Counted from the first letter of the stretch, positions 1 to 4,892 are shown. The stretch is DNA of 8,008 nt from Rickettsiales bacterium (GCA_028289305.1 JANQQO010000281.1:1-8008); one strand, 5' to 3'. The notes: generated from the letters alone by a model not told the origin. Made by a program: numbers and translations.

Positions 1-891
1 ACCATGGTCGATACCAATGATGCCTGGATTGCCGAGCGCACCGGTATTAAACAGCGCCATATCGCCGCAGAAGGCGAAATGCCCTCTGATATGGCTGCCG
101 CCGCGGCGCGTGAAGCGCTAAAAAACGCAAACCTCAGCGCGGACGATATCGACCTCATCTTAGTCGCCACCACCACGCCTGATAACACCTTCCCCTCCAC
201 CGCCACCCGCGTACAGCATTTGCTCAGCATGACGCATGGCGCCGCATTCGATGTGCAAGCCGTCTGTTCCGGCTTTCTCTATGCGCTCTCCACCGCCCAT
301 GCCTTTATCCAAAGCGGCACCTACACACGCATCCTCGTCATCGGCGCAGAAGCCCTCTCCCGCGTGTTAGATTGGGATGACCGCACCACCTGTGTCTTGT
401 TCGGCGATGGCGCGGGCGCTGTCATCCTCGAAGCACAAGAAGGCGAAGAACAGCGCGGCATCCTCTCCTGCGATCTCTATTCTGACGGCTCCACGCGCGA
501 TCTGCTTTATGTCAATGGTGGCCCCGGCTCCACAGGCAAAGCTGGCGTCATTAAAATGCAAGGCAAAGACGTGTTCAAACACGCCACCCAGAAAATGCTC
601 TCTTCCACCCTCAACATACTAGAAAAACACAACCTCACCGTTGCAGATGTTGATTGGGTCATTCCCCACCAGGCCAATATCCGCATTTTAGAAGCCACCA
701 TCAAACGCCTCGAAGTTCCAGCGGAAAAACTCATTGCCACCGTGGATAAACACGCCAATACCTCGGCCGCCTCCATCCCGCTCGCCCTGTATACTGCATT
801 ACACGAAAAAAAGCTTAAAACGGGCGATTTAATTGCTTTACAAGCGGTTGGCGGCGGATTAACCTGGGCCGCCTGCCTATTACGGTGGTAA
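1..891 (+). CDS. fabH: Beta-ketoacyl-ACP synthase III (FabH), 5'-truncated by the window edge
   Basis: Condenses an acyl-CoA primer (usually acetyl-CoA) with malonyl-ACP, starting type II fatty acid synthesis in the cytoplasm. The frame is open from base 1. The first ATG (base 4) is internal, because it sits in the MVDTNDAW / ERTGI block that lies some 25-30 residues into full-length FabH. Counting from that Met, the catalytic triad of the family is visible: Cys88 in AVCSGFLYAL, His222 in VIPHQANIRI and Asn252 in KHANTSAASIPLAL. The spacing between these matches known FabH enzymes. The glycine-rich C-terminal end (LQAVGGGLTWAACLLRW) is complete and TAA is at 889-891. It is followed by ihfA on the same strand after a 99-base gap holding a promoter. 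In Alphaproteobacteria plsX usually lies just upstream, outside this window. I see nothing odd in the visible part. Confidence 0.97.
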   Translation, partial: TMVDTNDAWIAERTGIKQRHIAAEGEMPSDMAAAAAREALKNANLSADDIDLILVATTTPDNTFPSTATRVQHLLSMTHGAAFDVQAVCSGFLYALSTAHAFIQSGTYTRILVIGAEALSRVLDWDDRTTCVLFGDGAGAVILEAQEGEEQRGILSCDLYSDGSTRDLLYVNGGPGSTGKAGVIKMQGKDVFKHATQKMLSSTLNILEKHNLTVADVDWVIPHQANIRILEATIKRLEVPAEKLIATVDKHANTSAASIPLALYTALHEKKLKTGDLIALQAVGGGLTWAACLLRW

Positions 892-940
892 TAGAACAGA
901 TGAATACGTTAAAAAAACGAACAAAATGAACGTTTTAGGA

Positions 941-969
941 TTGACTCACCTTAAGACAATCGGTAGAGT
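941..969 (+). promoter_or_regulatory. Sigma70-type promoter for ihfA
   Basis: TTGACT (941-946, 5 of 6 to the -35 consensus) and TAGAGT (964-969, 4 of 6 to the -10) are separated by 17 bases. Transcription would start near 976, leaving a leader of about 15 bases. GGAG at 978-981 would be the ribosome binding site, 9 bases before the ihfA ATG. This suggests ihfA and the MerR gene can be transcribed independently of fabH. It is a consensus match only. Confidence 0.55.
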
Positions 970-990
970 TGTAGGACGGAGTTAGGATAT

Positions 991-1374
991 ATGACTGAAA
1001 AAACTATTACACGGGCCCATTTGGCAGATGCTATCTATCGCGAGATTGGTCTCTCTCATACTGAATCGGCGGAACTCGTTGATTCTGTGCTTGATGAAAT
1101 CATCACCGGCCTGGAAGAGTCCGACCAAGTGAAGCTCTCTTCTTTCGGCACCTTTACCGTGCGCCATAAAAAAGAGCGTATCGGCCGCAATCCAAAAACT
1201 AAGGAAGAAGTGCCGATCACCCCACGTAAGGCCATCACCTTCCACGCCTCCAATCTGCTATCAAAACGCGTGAACAACGCGCTCTCTTCCGGCGGCGACA
1301 GCAGCGCAGAGAGCAGCAGTGATGAAGGTATAAGCGACGGCAGCACCGAGAATGACGACAACTCCTTCGCGTAG
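991..1374 (+). CDS. ihfA: Integration host factor subunit alpha with an acidic C-terminal tail
   Basis: DNA-bending nucleoid protein, expected to pair with IHF-beta and bind specific sites in recombination, replication and transcription. The 127-residue product shows the HU/IHF fold: an N-terminal helical part (residues 1-45), the SSFGTF turn (50-55) and the DNA-binding arm with GRNPKT (65-70) followed by VPITPRKAITF (74-84). The last of these favours IHF-alpha over HU. The normal body ends near residue 98 (LLSKRVNNAL). Beyond it is an unusual tail of about 29 residues rich in Ser, Asp, Glu and Gly (SSGGDSSAESSSDEG and on). Family members are usually around 100 residues. The last 23 bases overlap the start of the MerR-type gene. 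GGAG at 978-981 supports this start. The position after fabH and before the merR gene is the usual alphaproteobacterial one. Confidence 0.95.
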   Translation: MTEKTITRAHLADAIYREIGLSHTESAELVDSVLDEIITGLEESDQVKLSSFGTFTVRHKKERIGRNPKTKEEVPITPRKAITFHASNLLSKRVNNALSSGGDSSAESSSDEGISDGSTENDDNSFA

Positions 1375-1780
1375 TAGCAAAAAATCCGCCTCGGCCTTCC
1401 GCACCATTGGTGAAGTGGCGACCGAGCTGGGCGTAGCGCAACATGTCTTGCGTTTCTGGGAAACCAAATTTCCCCATGTCAAACCCCATAAACGCCGCGG
1501 TGGCCACCGGTATTACCGCCCACAAGACATCGATAATCTAAAAGAAATAAAAGCCCTGCTGCATGAAAAGGGTTATACGATCAAAGGCGCGCAGAAGCAT
1601 CTGAGCAATCGCGAGAAAGACGGCAAAACCGCCGGCCAGATCGAGATGTTCCCCGGCCAAGCCAAGCACGCCAACACCAATCAAGTGGGCAGCCGCTTAA
1701 GCCAAGAAGATATCGCCAAGCTCACCGAGGTGTTCAACGAGTTATGTGCGCTGAAATCCCTGCTCAGCGAGCATAGCTGA
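1352..1780 (+). CDS. MerR-family transcriptional regulator
   Basis: A 142-residue regulator with the MerR-type winged helix-turn-helix at its N-terminus. FRTIGEVATELGV (residues 16-28) and HVLRFWETKF (31-40) form the HTH, KRRGGHRYYRPQDI (47-60) the wing, and DNLKEIKALLHEKGYTIKGAQKHL (61-84) the following helices. The C-terminal part (about 85-142) is short and ends in a probable dimerisation helix (LTEVFNELCALKSLLSEHS). I see no cysteine metal-binding loop; the only Cys is residue 132. The effector is therefore unknown and it is not a typical metal sensor. The ATG at 1352 lies inside the end of ihfA, in another frame, so the two genes overlap by 23 bases and are probably translated from one message. 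No strong Shine-Dalgarno precedes this ATG. A MerR-type gene directly after ihfA is a familiar alphaproteobacterial arrangement; its target is not known to me. Confidence 0.9.
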   Translation: MTTTPSRSSKKSASAFRTIGEVATELGVAQHVLRFWETKFPHVKPHKRRGGHRYYRPQDIDNLKEIKALLHEKGYTIKGAQKHLSNREKDGKTAGQIEMFPGQAKHANTNQVGSRLSQEDIAKLTEVFNELCALKSLLSEHS

Positions 1781-1831
1781 TCCCGCCACACGGTTAAAAA
1801 CCATCCCACACAATCCACACGCCGAAATTAT

Positions 1832-1860
1832 CTGGCATTTACCGCCGTTTTGCCTATAAC
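1832..1860 (+). promoter_or_regulatory. Probable promoter of tRNA-Pro
   Basis: CTGGCA (1832-1837) and TATAAC (1855-1860, 5 of 6 to the -10 consensus) are spaced 17 bases apart. The -10 ends 9 bases before the tRNA 5' end, so the start point would fall only a few bases upstream of the mature tRNA. The match is good at the -10 and moderate at the -35. Confidence 0.5.
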
Positions 1861-1869
1861 TCCACCTGT

Positions 1870-1947
1870 CGGGACGTAGCGCAGCCTGGTTAGCGCACCA
1901 GTCTGGGGGACTGGGGGTCGCTGGTTCAAATCCAGTCGTCCCGACCA
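1870..1947 (+). tRNA. tRNA-Pro (anticodon GGG), CCA encoded
   Basis: A complete cloverleaf can be read. Acceptor arms CGGGACG (1870-1876) and CGTCCCG (1937-1943) pair over 7 bp and are followed by A and an encoded CCA (1945-1947). The anticodon stem CCAGT/ACTGG encloses the loop CTGGGGG with anticodon GGG at 1905-1907. The T arm has CTGG, TTCAAAT and CCAG. GGG reads CCC and, by wobble, CCU proline codons. Its CCA end is also the first part of a palindrome (1945-1971), and a GIY-YIG nuclease gene follows on the same strand. Confidence 0.97.
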
Positions 1948-1971
1948 CCCTTCGCCTTCGGCTTCGGGTGG
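1945..1971 (+). repeat. Hairpin module starting on the tRNA-Pro CCA end (TTC type)
   Basis: Outer arms CCACCC and GGGTGG (6 bp) enclose a symmetrical TTC/TTC internal loop, an inner stem GCC/GGC and a TTC loop. The 5' arm uses the tRNA's own CCA. The same layout, including all three TTC triplets, occurs at the CCA end of tRNA-Ala (4869-4893, other strand). Read on the opposite strand the triplets become GAA, as in the hairpins at 2022-2056 and 4756-4789. The pairing is seen directly; grouping these as one family is inference. Confidence 0.7.
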
Positions 1972-1991
1972 CTTACGCCATTTGGCGTAAG
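1972..1991 (+). repeat. Perfect 8-bp hairpin
   Basis: CTTACGCC (1972-1979) and GGCGTAAG (1984-1991) are perfect complements around a four-base loop ATTT. The hairpin directly abuts the tRNA-proximal module. No T-run follows, so it does not look like an intrinsic terminator. It could be a processing or protein-binding structure in a tRNA/nuclease co-transcript. Confidence 0.6.
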
Positions 1992-2021
1992 ACGCATGAA
2001 GACGACGTTAGGTGAAGGAGT

Positions 2022-2056
2022 GCCCTTCGTAGCTTGCGAAGCAAGCGTAGGAGGGC
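2022..2056 (+). promoter_or_regulatory. Structured hairpin carrying the ribosome binding site of the GIY-YIG gene
   Basis: Outer arms GCCCTTC and GGAGGGC (7 bp with one G-T pair), internal loops GTA and GTA, inner arms GCTTGC and GCAAGC (6 bp), loop GAA. A strong Shine-Dalgarno (AGGAGG, 2049-2054) lies in the 3' internal loop and arm, so it would be largely paired when the hairpin forms. The ATG follows the hairpin after 12 bases. The equivalent hairpin before the second GIY-YIG gene has the same layout and the same 12-base distance. Immediately upstream, 2005-2018 (ACGTTAGGTGAAGG) matches 4792-4806 on the other strand apart from one substitution and one gap. Confidence 0.65.
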
Positions 2057-2068
2057 TAAAACCAATCA

Positions 2069-2311
2069 ATGTTCTACGTCTACTTACTCAAAAGCATCCA
2101 TTTTCCTGATAAGACCTATATTGGTTTTACCGAAGATCTAAAAACACGAATGCGCGCGCATAATGCGGGAGAATCGAAACACACTGCTAAATTTGCGCCG
2201 TGGCAGCTAGTTTCTTACCACGTATTTGCAGACAAAAGAAAAGCGCAGGAATTCGAGTATTACCTCAAGACAGGTTCAGGAAAAGCATTTGCGAGTAAGC
2301 GACTTTGGTAG
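2069..2311 (+). CDS. Small GIY-YIG (URI-domain) nuclease, copy 1
   Basis: An 80-residue single-domain GIY-YIG protein of the small URI-domain type (COG2827 / YhbQ-like), with no DNA-recognition domain attached. The GIY half of the motif is YVYLL (3-7) and the YIG half is TYIGFTEDL (16-24). The family's catalytic Arg is Arg27, HNAGE is at 31-35, PW at 44-45 and the metal-binding Glu is Glu63 in EFEYYLK. The C-terminal basic stretch ends SKRLW. The expected activity is metal-dependent DNA strand cleavage; the substrate of these stand-alone proteins is not established. It lies 121 bases downstream of tRNA-Pro on the same strand with no clear promoter between, so co-transcription with the tRNA is plausible. 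It aligns gap-free with the second copy (4504-4743), with 40 of 79 positions identical. The strong AGGAGG inside the preceding hairpin supports this ATG. Confidence 0.9.
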   Translation: MFYVYLLKSIHFPDKTYIGFTEDLKTRMRAHNAGESKHTAKFAPWQLVSYHVFADKRKAQEFEYYLKTGSGKAFASKRLW

Positions 2312-2373
2312 TAAGACGAGCGATTTTTATCAAATCCAGCCCCCACAACTCCGAACACAGCAAGATACAGTTG

Positions 2374-2399
2374 TGACGGAATGAAAAATTCACCCGTCA
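2374..2399. repeat. Intergenic hairpin between the GIY-YIG gene and the hypothetical gene
   Basis: TGACGG (2374-2379) pairs with CCGTCA (2394-2399), and inside it TGAA (2382-2385) pairs with TTCA (2389-2392) around an AAA loop. There is a 2x1 asymmetric internal loop. No T-run follows on either strand, so I do not call it a terminator. It lies in the 150-base gap 2312-2461, which otherwise shows only the direct repeat listed next. Confidence 0.4.
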
Positions 2400-2425
2400 T
2401 CAACAGCATGCCTCTCTGTAAACCA

Positions 2426-2462
2426 GTATACGCCTATACCAGAACATGATAGTATGCCTATA
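2426..2462 (+). promoter_or_regulatory. Direct repeat immediately upstream of the hypothetical gene
   Basis: GTATACGCCTATA (2426-2438) recurs as GTATGCCTATA (2452-2462), the second copy running into the ATG of the next gene with a 26-base period. Such a pair could be an operator. A poor -10 (TAGTAT, 2450-2455) would place the transcript start about at the ATG, which fits the absence of a Shine-Dalgarno and would make the message leaderless. Both readings are speculative. Confidence 0.3.
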
Positions 2463-3217
2463 TGCCACCAGACAAACGCATCCTAAAAAAATGCTACTAT
2501 GTAAAATGCCCCTTATTTGGTGAGGATGGCACGATACGTCCTGGCCAATTTAGCCGATACGTATTTCTGCTACCCAACCCTGATAACACCGAAATAGCCG
2601 CAGCAGAGCTGGAAGAAGCCGATCGCTTTTTCAGCACAAAACCCTATAGCCTCGGCTCACATGCAGTTGGAGCAGGAAACATGTTAGATCCTAACAATAG
2701 TGAAGATCAGGAAAAACTGACTTCCATACAGCGAGAACATCCAGAATTGATAGATGAACCACCCCTTGTTGCCAGCAACCATCCCTTAGCAAGTGACTTA
2801 AATCCTGCAATTTATGGAGCCTGGGAACTTAAGCCTGAAAAAGTTTCATTCTTTGAGCAAATGGGCTTTGATCAGGAATGTGCTGCTATTATCAGCCCCT
2901 CTTCTGCGGAAATGCACGCATATTTGGATTCTCTAGAAAAGCAGTACAAGACAGCGCGGCAAAAATGGGAGGAGCTATTTGGCGACGTAGCGTCTGTAGA
3001 CTGCACAGACCCAGATTTCTTTGATAGCAAGATGACAGATCAGGAACAGTATGAAAATCCTTTCCTAATAGACGACGGAGAAAAGATATGGATGCTATCA
3101 GCGTGGGAAGTCGCTAATTATTTAGCGCGCAGCAATGAAATGTACGAAGCCGTTAAAGCAGTAAAAGAAAATAAGAAGTGTCCCTTCACTTGTGAACTAA
3201 ACGAGCGGCGCCTATAG
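2462..3217 (+). CDS. Hypothetical protein, 251 residues, no family recognised
   Basis: I do not recognise this protein. It is 251 residues, apparently soluble, acidic in the middle, with no signal peptide or membrane segment. Cysteines sit near both ends as C-x4-C (Cys11, Cys16) and C-x3-C (Cys240, Cys244), with two more at 140 and 181, so a metal site formed by the termini is conceivable but unproven. Residues 155-175 (LDSLEKQYKTARQKWEELFG) look like an amphipathic helix, and aromatic residues are frequent (FSRYVFLL, KIWMLSAWEVANYL). The base composition is clearly more A+T-rich than fabH or thiC, and codon choice looks different, as often seen in acquired genes. There is no Shine-Dalgarno before the ATG. 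The gene stands alone on this strand, 150 bases after the GIY-YIG gene, and converges on the TerB-like gene with a 24-base gap. The long uninterrupted frame with protein-like composition makes it probably real. Confidence 0.7.
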   Translation: MPPDKRILKKCYYVKCPLFGEDGTIRPGQFSRYVFLLPNPDNTEIAAAELEEADRFFSTKPYSLGSHAVGAGNMLDPNNSEDQEKLTSIQREHPELIDEPPLVASNHPLASDLNPAIYGAWELKPEKVSFFEQMGFDQECAAIISPSSAEMHAYLDSLEKQYKTARQKWEELFGDVASVDCTDPDFFDSKMTDQEQYENPFLIDDGEKIWMLSAWEVANYLARSNEMYEAVKAVKENKKCPFTCELNERRL

Positions 3218-3241
3218 CGCGCTTAACCGCCTAGCCCCCCC

Positions 3242-3718
3242 CTAAACATCAACTCCGGTCAGGTATTCGAAGGCGTTTTCGAAGAAATTCTGATCCTGCT
3301 TTTCCTGCTGCTGCTTGAAACGCGCCTGCTCTTCGGCCAAATCCGCCGTATTACGCGCCTCCTCCAGCACTTTATCAAGATCAATCGTCGCCAGATGCTG
3401 CTCACGAATGAGGCTGTGGATCTTCTTTTCGGCTTCGGAAAACTCCCCATCAATATGGAACAACACCCGCGCAAAGTTAATCAGATGCGCCCGATCCCGC
3501 TTATCGGTAATGCCAGGGAAAACCTCATCCACCTCCACCGCTGTTGCAAAATCCGCTTCCAGCTGCGCACGCTCTGCTTCGGAAAAATCGAATTTCCGCG
3601 AATAGCGCCGAATCAGCTCCACCTCTTCTTCCGATAACGTATGATCGCTATGCGCCAAGGCAATCGCCGTACGCCACATCGCAAATTTACTCGCATTCAC
3701 TGAAACTAGCCGCTGCAT
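3242..3718 (-). CDS. TerB-like (tellurite resistance TerB family) protein
   Basis: A 158-residue cytoplasmic protein of the TerB-like helical family. Two similar acidic blocks mark it: ALAHSDHTLSEEEVELI (residues 20-36) and LFHIDGEFSEAEKKIHSLI (86-104). In the family such Asp/Glu-rich loops lie in an all-alpha fold and can bind metal. TerB itself belongs to the ter stress and tellurite operon, but no other ter gene is visible here, so a tellurite role should not be assumed. The C-terminal third (about 114-143) is charged and Gln-rich and probably forms a coiled coil. AAGGA lies just before the ATG, with rather short spacing. The BLUF gene lies 85 bases upstream on the same strand, so the two might share a transcript. 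Confidence 0.75.
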   Translation of the reverse strand: MQRLVSVNASKFAMWRTAIALAHSDHTLSEEEVELIRRYSRKFDFSEAERAQLEADFATAVEVDEVFPGITDKRDRAHLINFARVLFHIDGEFSEAEKKIHSLIREQHLATIDLDKVLEEARNTADLAEEQARFKQQQEKQDQNFFENAFEYLTGVDV

Positions 3719-3803
3719 CTTCCTTAAAACCCCGCTCGTGTAGAACCAGCGCTACTCTACGCCAATACCCCAACAAACGCAACCCTAGGAATAGATGAGG
3801 AAA

Positions 3804-4238
3804 TTACGTATCAATATTCCCTACGCAATGTTTGCTCAAATCAATCATCAGGCTTTTGCCTGAACTTTCAGCCTCACTCGTATTAAGCGATGAAAGCCCG
3901 TGCTCAAAAAGCGCGGAGTATCCTGATACATCACTCAGATCAATAGCGTCCGTGTTCAAGAATCCCATCTCCCAATCCCGAAACGTACGCGCCGGTATCT
4001 CCCCTTGCCAGAATGTATTCACCGAAGTATGCCGCGGATCCTCCGCTATACGCGAATAGATACGCTCCACATCCTCTTTTTCTCCCTCAAGCAGCTGCAT
4101 AAACTCGCGCTTATGATACACCAAAAGCCCTGTAATGCCCTCCTGCTTATTTGTCGCACGCGCGCCTGTTAACAGCCCTGCAAGTTCTTCAGAGCTAAAG
4201 TCATGATTCGCCACACTGGTATATAAAAGCTCATACAT
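3804..4238 (-). CDS. BLUF-domain blue-light (FAD) photoreceptor
   Basis: A 144-residue single-domain BLUF protein, which binds FAD and senses blue light through rearrangement of hydrogen bonds around the flavin. The diagnostic residues are present: Tyr6 in ELLYTS, Asn30 in ARATN (flavin contact), GITGLLVYHKREF (34-46), Gln48 in FMQLLEG, and Trp89 / Met91 in FRDWEMGF. These match the Tyr, Asn, Gln, Trp and Met positions known from AppA and PixD. Residues 95-144 form a short C-terminal extension without an enzymatic domain, so it would act through a partner protein, as PixD-type short BLUF proteins do. No partner (PixE-like or EAL/GGDEF protein) is in the window. The TerB-like gene follows on the same strand after 85 bases. 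A perfect extended -10 lies about 65 bases upstream of the start. Confidence 0.93.
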   Translation of the reverse strand: MYELLYTSVANHDFSSEELAGLLTGARATNKQEGITGLLVYHKREFMQLLEGEKEDVERIYSRIAEDPRHTSVNTFWQGEIPARTFRDWEMGFLNTDAIDLSDVSGYSALFEHGLSSLNTSEAESSGKSLMIDLSKHCVGNIDT

Positions 4239-4302
4239 TGGGATACCACCTATAGGTTGTTACCCCTCACCCCACATCGCCCAATAGTAGGTAACGGATT
4301 GT

Positions 4303-4311
4303 ATTATATCA
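4303..4311 (-). promoter_or_regulatory. Extended -10 promoter of the BLUF gene
   Basis: On the minus strand this reads TGATATAAT, a perfect extended -10 element (TG-n-TATAAT). No good -35 is found upstream, which is normal for extended -10 promoters. The transcript would start near 4296, giving a leader of about 58 bases. An inverted repeat GTTACC (4259-4264) / GGTAAC (4290-4295) spans most of that leader and could be an operator or an RNA stem. Confidence 0.6.
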
Positions 4312-4503
4312 ACTAAAAAATGCCCCGAATGATGGCCGGTAATAGAGTAAATTTAGACCCACCCCCTTCGCCAAGGGTTTTCGGCGATACGCCTAGTGCT
4401 AATCGATTTTACGTAGCGTATGAAAGCCCACAAAACACACGCCTCACCTCGTCTCCAAACGAGTAAGTTCGAATCACCTAACTATACGATTATATTAGAG
4501 AAA

Positions 4504-4743
4504 CTATAATCTCTTCTTAACAAACGCTCTGCCAGAGTGTGACTTGAGATATTTTTCGAACTCAAAAGCCCGTTCTTTATCGGTAAAGGCAACATATGTT
4601 TTTAAACGCCACGGTTTGTACTTAGATGTATGAAGAACTTCGCCAGCATTGTGTTTTATTAGACGTCCATATACGTCATCAGCAATGCCAGTATAATAAC
4701 GGTCTTTATCGGATTCACTTTGAAGAATATAGACGTATTTCAT
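4504..4743 (-). CDS. Small GIY-YIG (URI-domain) nuclease, copy 2
   Basis: A 79-residue stand-alone GIY-YIG protein, the counterpart of the gene at 2069-2311. YVYIL (3-7) and RYYTGIADD (15-23) carry the two halves of the motif, with Thr in place of Ile in the YIG half. Arg27, HNAGE (31-35), PW (44-45) and Glu63 (EFEKYLK) match the catalytic and structural positions. The sequence ends VKKRL and TAG is at 4504-4506. Alignment with copy 1 needs no gaps and gives 40 identities in 79 positions, so the two are related but old or separately acquired, not a recent duplication. It lies downstream of tRNA-Ala on the same strand, 149 bases after its CCA end, and is preceded by a hairpin of the same design as that before copy 1, ending 12 bases before the ATG. 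AGGCGG in that hairpin is the only likely ribosome binding site. No separate promoter is apparent. Confidence 0.9.
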   Translation of the reverse strand: MKYVYILQSESDKDRYYTGIADDVYGRLIKHNAGEVLHTSKYKPWRLKTYVAFTDKERAFEFEKYLKSHSGRAFVKKRL

Positions 4744-4755
4744 GCTGTGATTATA

Positions 4756-4789
4756 GTCCGCCTATGTTGCTTCGCAACTTCGGCGCGAC
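4756..4789 (-). promoter_or_regulatory. Structured hairpin carrying the ribosome binding site of GIY-YIG copy 2
   Basis: On the minus strand the outer arms are GTC-CGCC (with one bulged G) and GGCG-GAC, the internal loops GAA and ATA, the inner arms GTTGC and GCAAC, and the loop GAA. The likely Shine-Dalgarno (AGGCGG) lies in the 3' internal loop and outer arm. The design and the 12-base distance to the ATG match the hairpin at 2022-2056, although most stem bases differ. That is the pattern expected when structure is conserved. Confidence 0.65.
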
Positions 4790-4812
4790 AGCCTTCTCCT
4801 AATCGTGTTCGC

Positions 4813-4870
4813 CTCGGCAAGCCTTCGTTCCGCCTCCGCTAAAGCTTCGGCGCGATGAAGGCTTGCCGAG
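4813..4870. repeat. Long 58-base inverted repeat enclosing an internal hairpin module
   Basis: CTCGGCAAGCCTTC (4813-4826) and its exact reverse complement (4857-4870) form a 14-bp stem. Inside it, 4829-4855 is another copy of the module seen at 4756-4789. On the minus strand it begins TCGCGCCGAAG and ends AGGCGGA in both copies, but here the inner stem and loop are reduced to GC-TTTA-GC. It lies between tRNA-Ala and the GIY-YIG gene. No T-run follows, so it is not an obvious terminator. Confidence 0.7.
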
Positions 4871-4892
4871 CCGAAGCACGAAGTGCGAAGGC

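Noticed and set aside
1742..1948. Minus-strand frame of 68 codons reading MVGTTGFEPATPSPPD at its start
   Set aside because: This is the antisense of tRNA-Pro, a well-known spurious annotation. It has no protein-like features and also overlaps the end of the MerR gene.
4364..4381. CCCTT-CGCC-AAGGG hairpin followed by TTTT, resembling a plus-strand terminator
   Set aside because: The stem is only 5 bp, the T-run is short, and no plus-strand gene ends nearby.
4448..4478. Possible tRNA remnant (CTCGT/ACGAG stem followed by GTTCGAATC)
   Set aside because: The loop has 6 instead of 7 bases, there is no T stem around TTCGAAT, and no acceptor or D arm is present.
4420..4509. Plus-strand small frame of 29 codons (MKAHKTHASPRLQT and on)
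   Set aside because: No Shine-Dalgarno, no recognisable features, and it overlaps the end of the GIY-YIG gene on the other strand.
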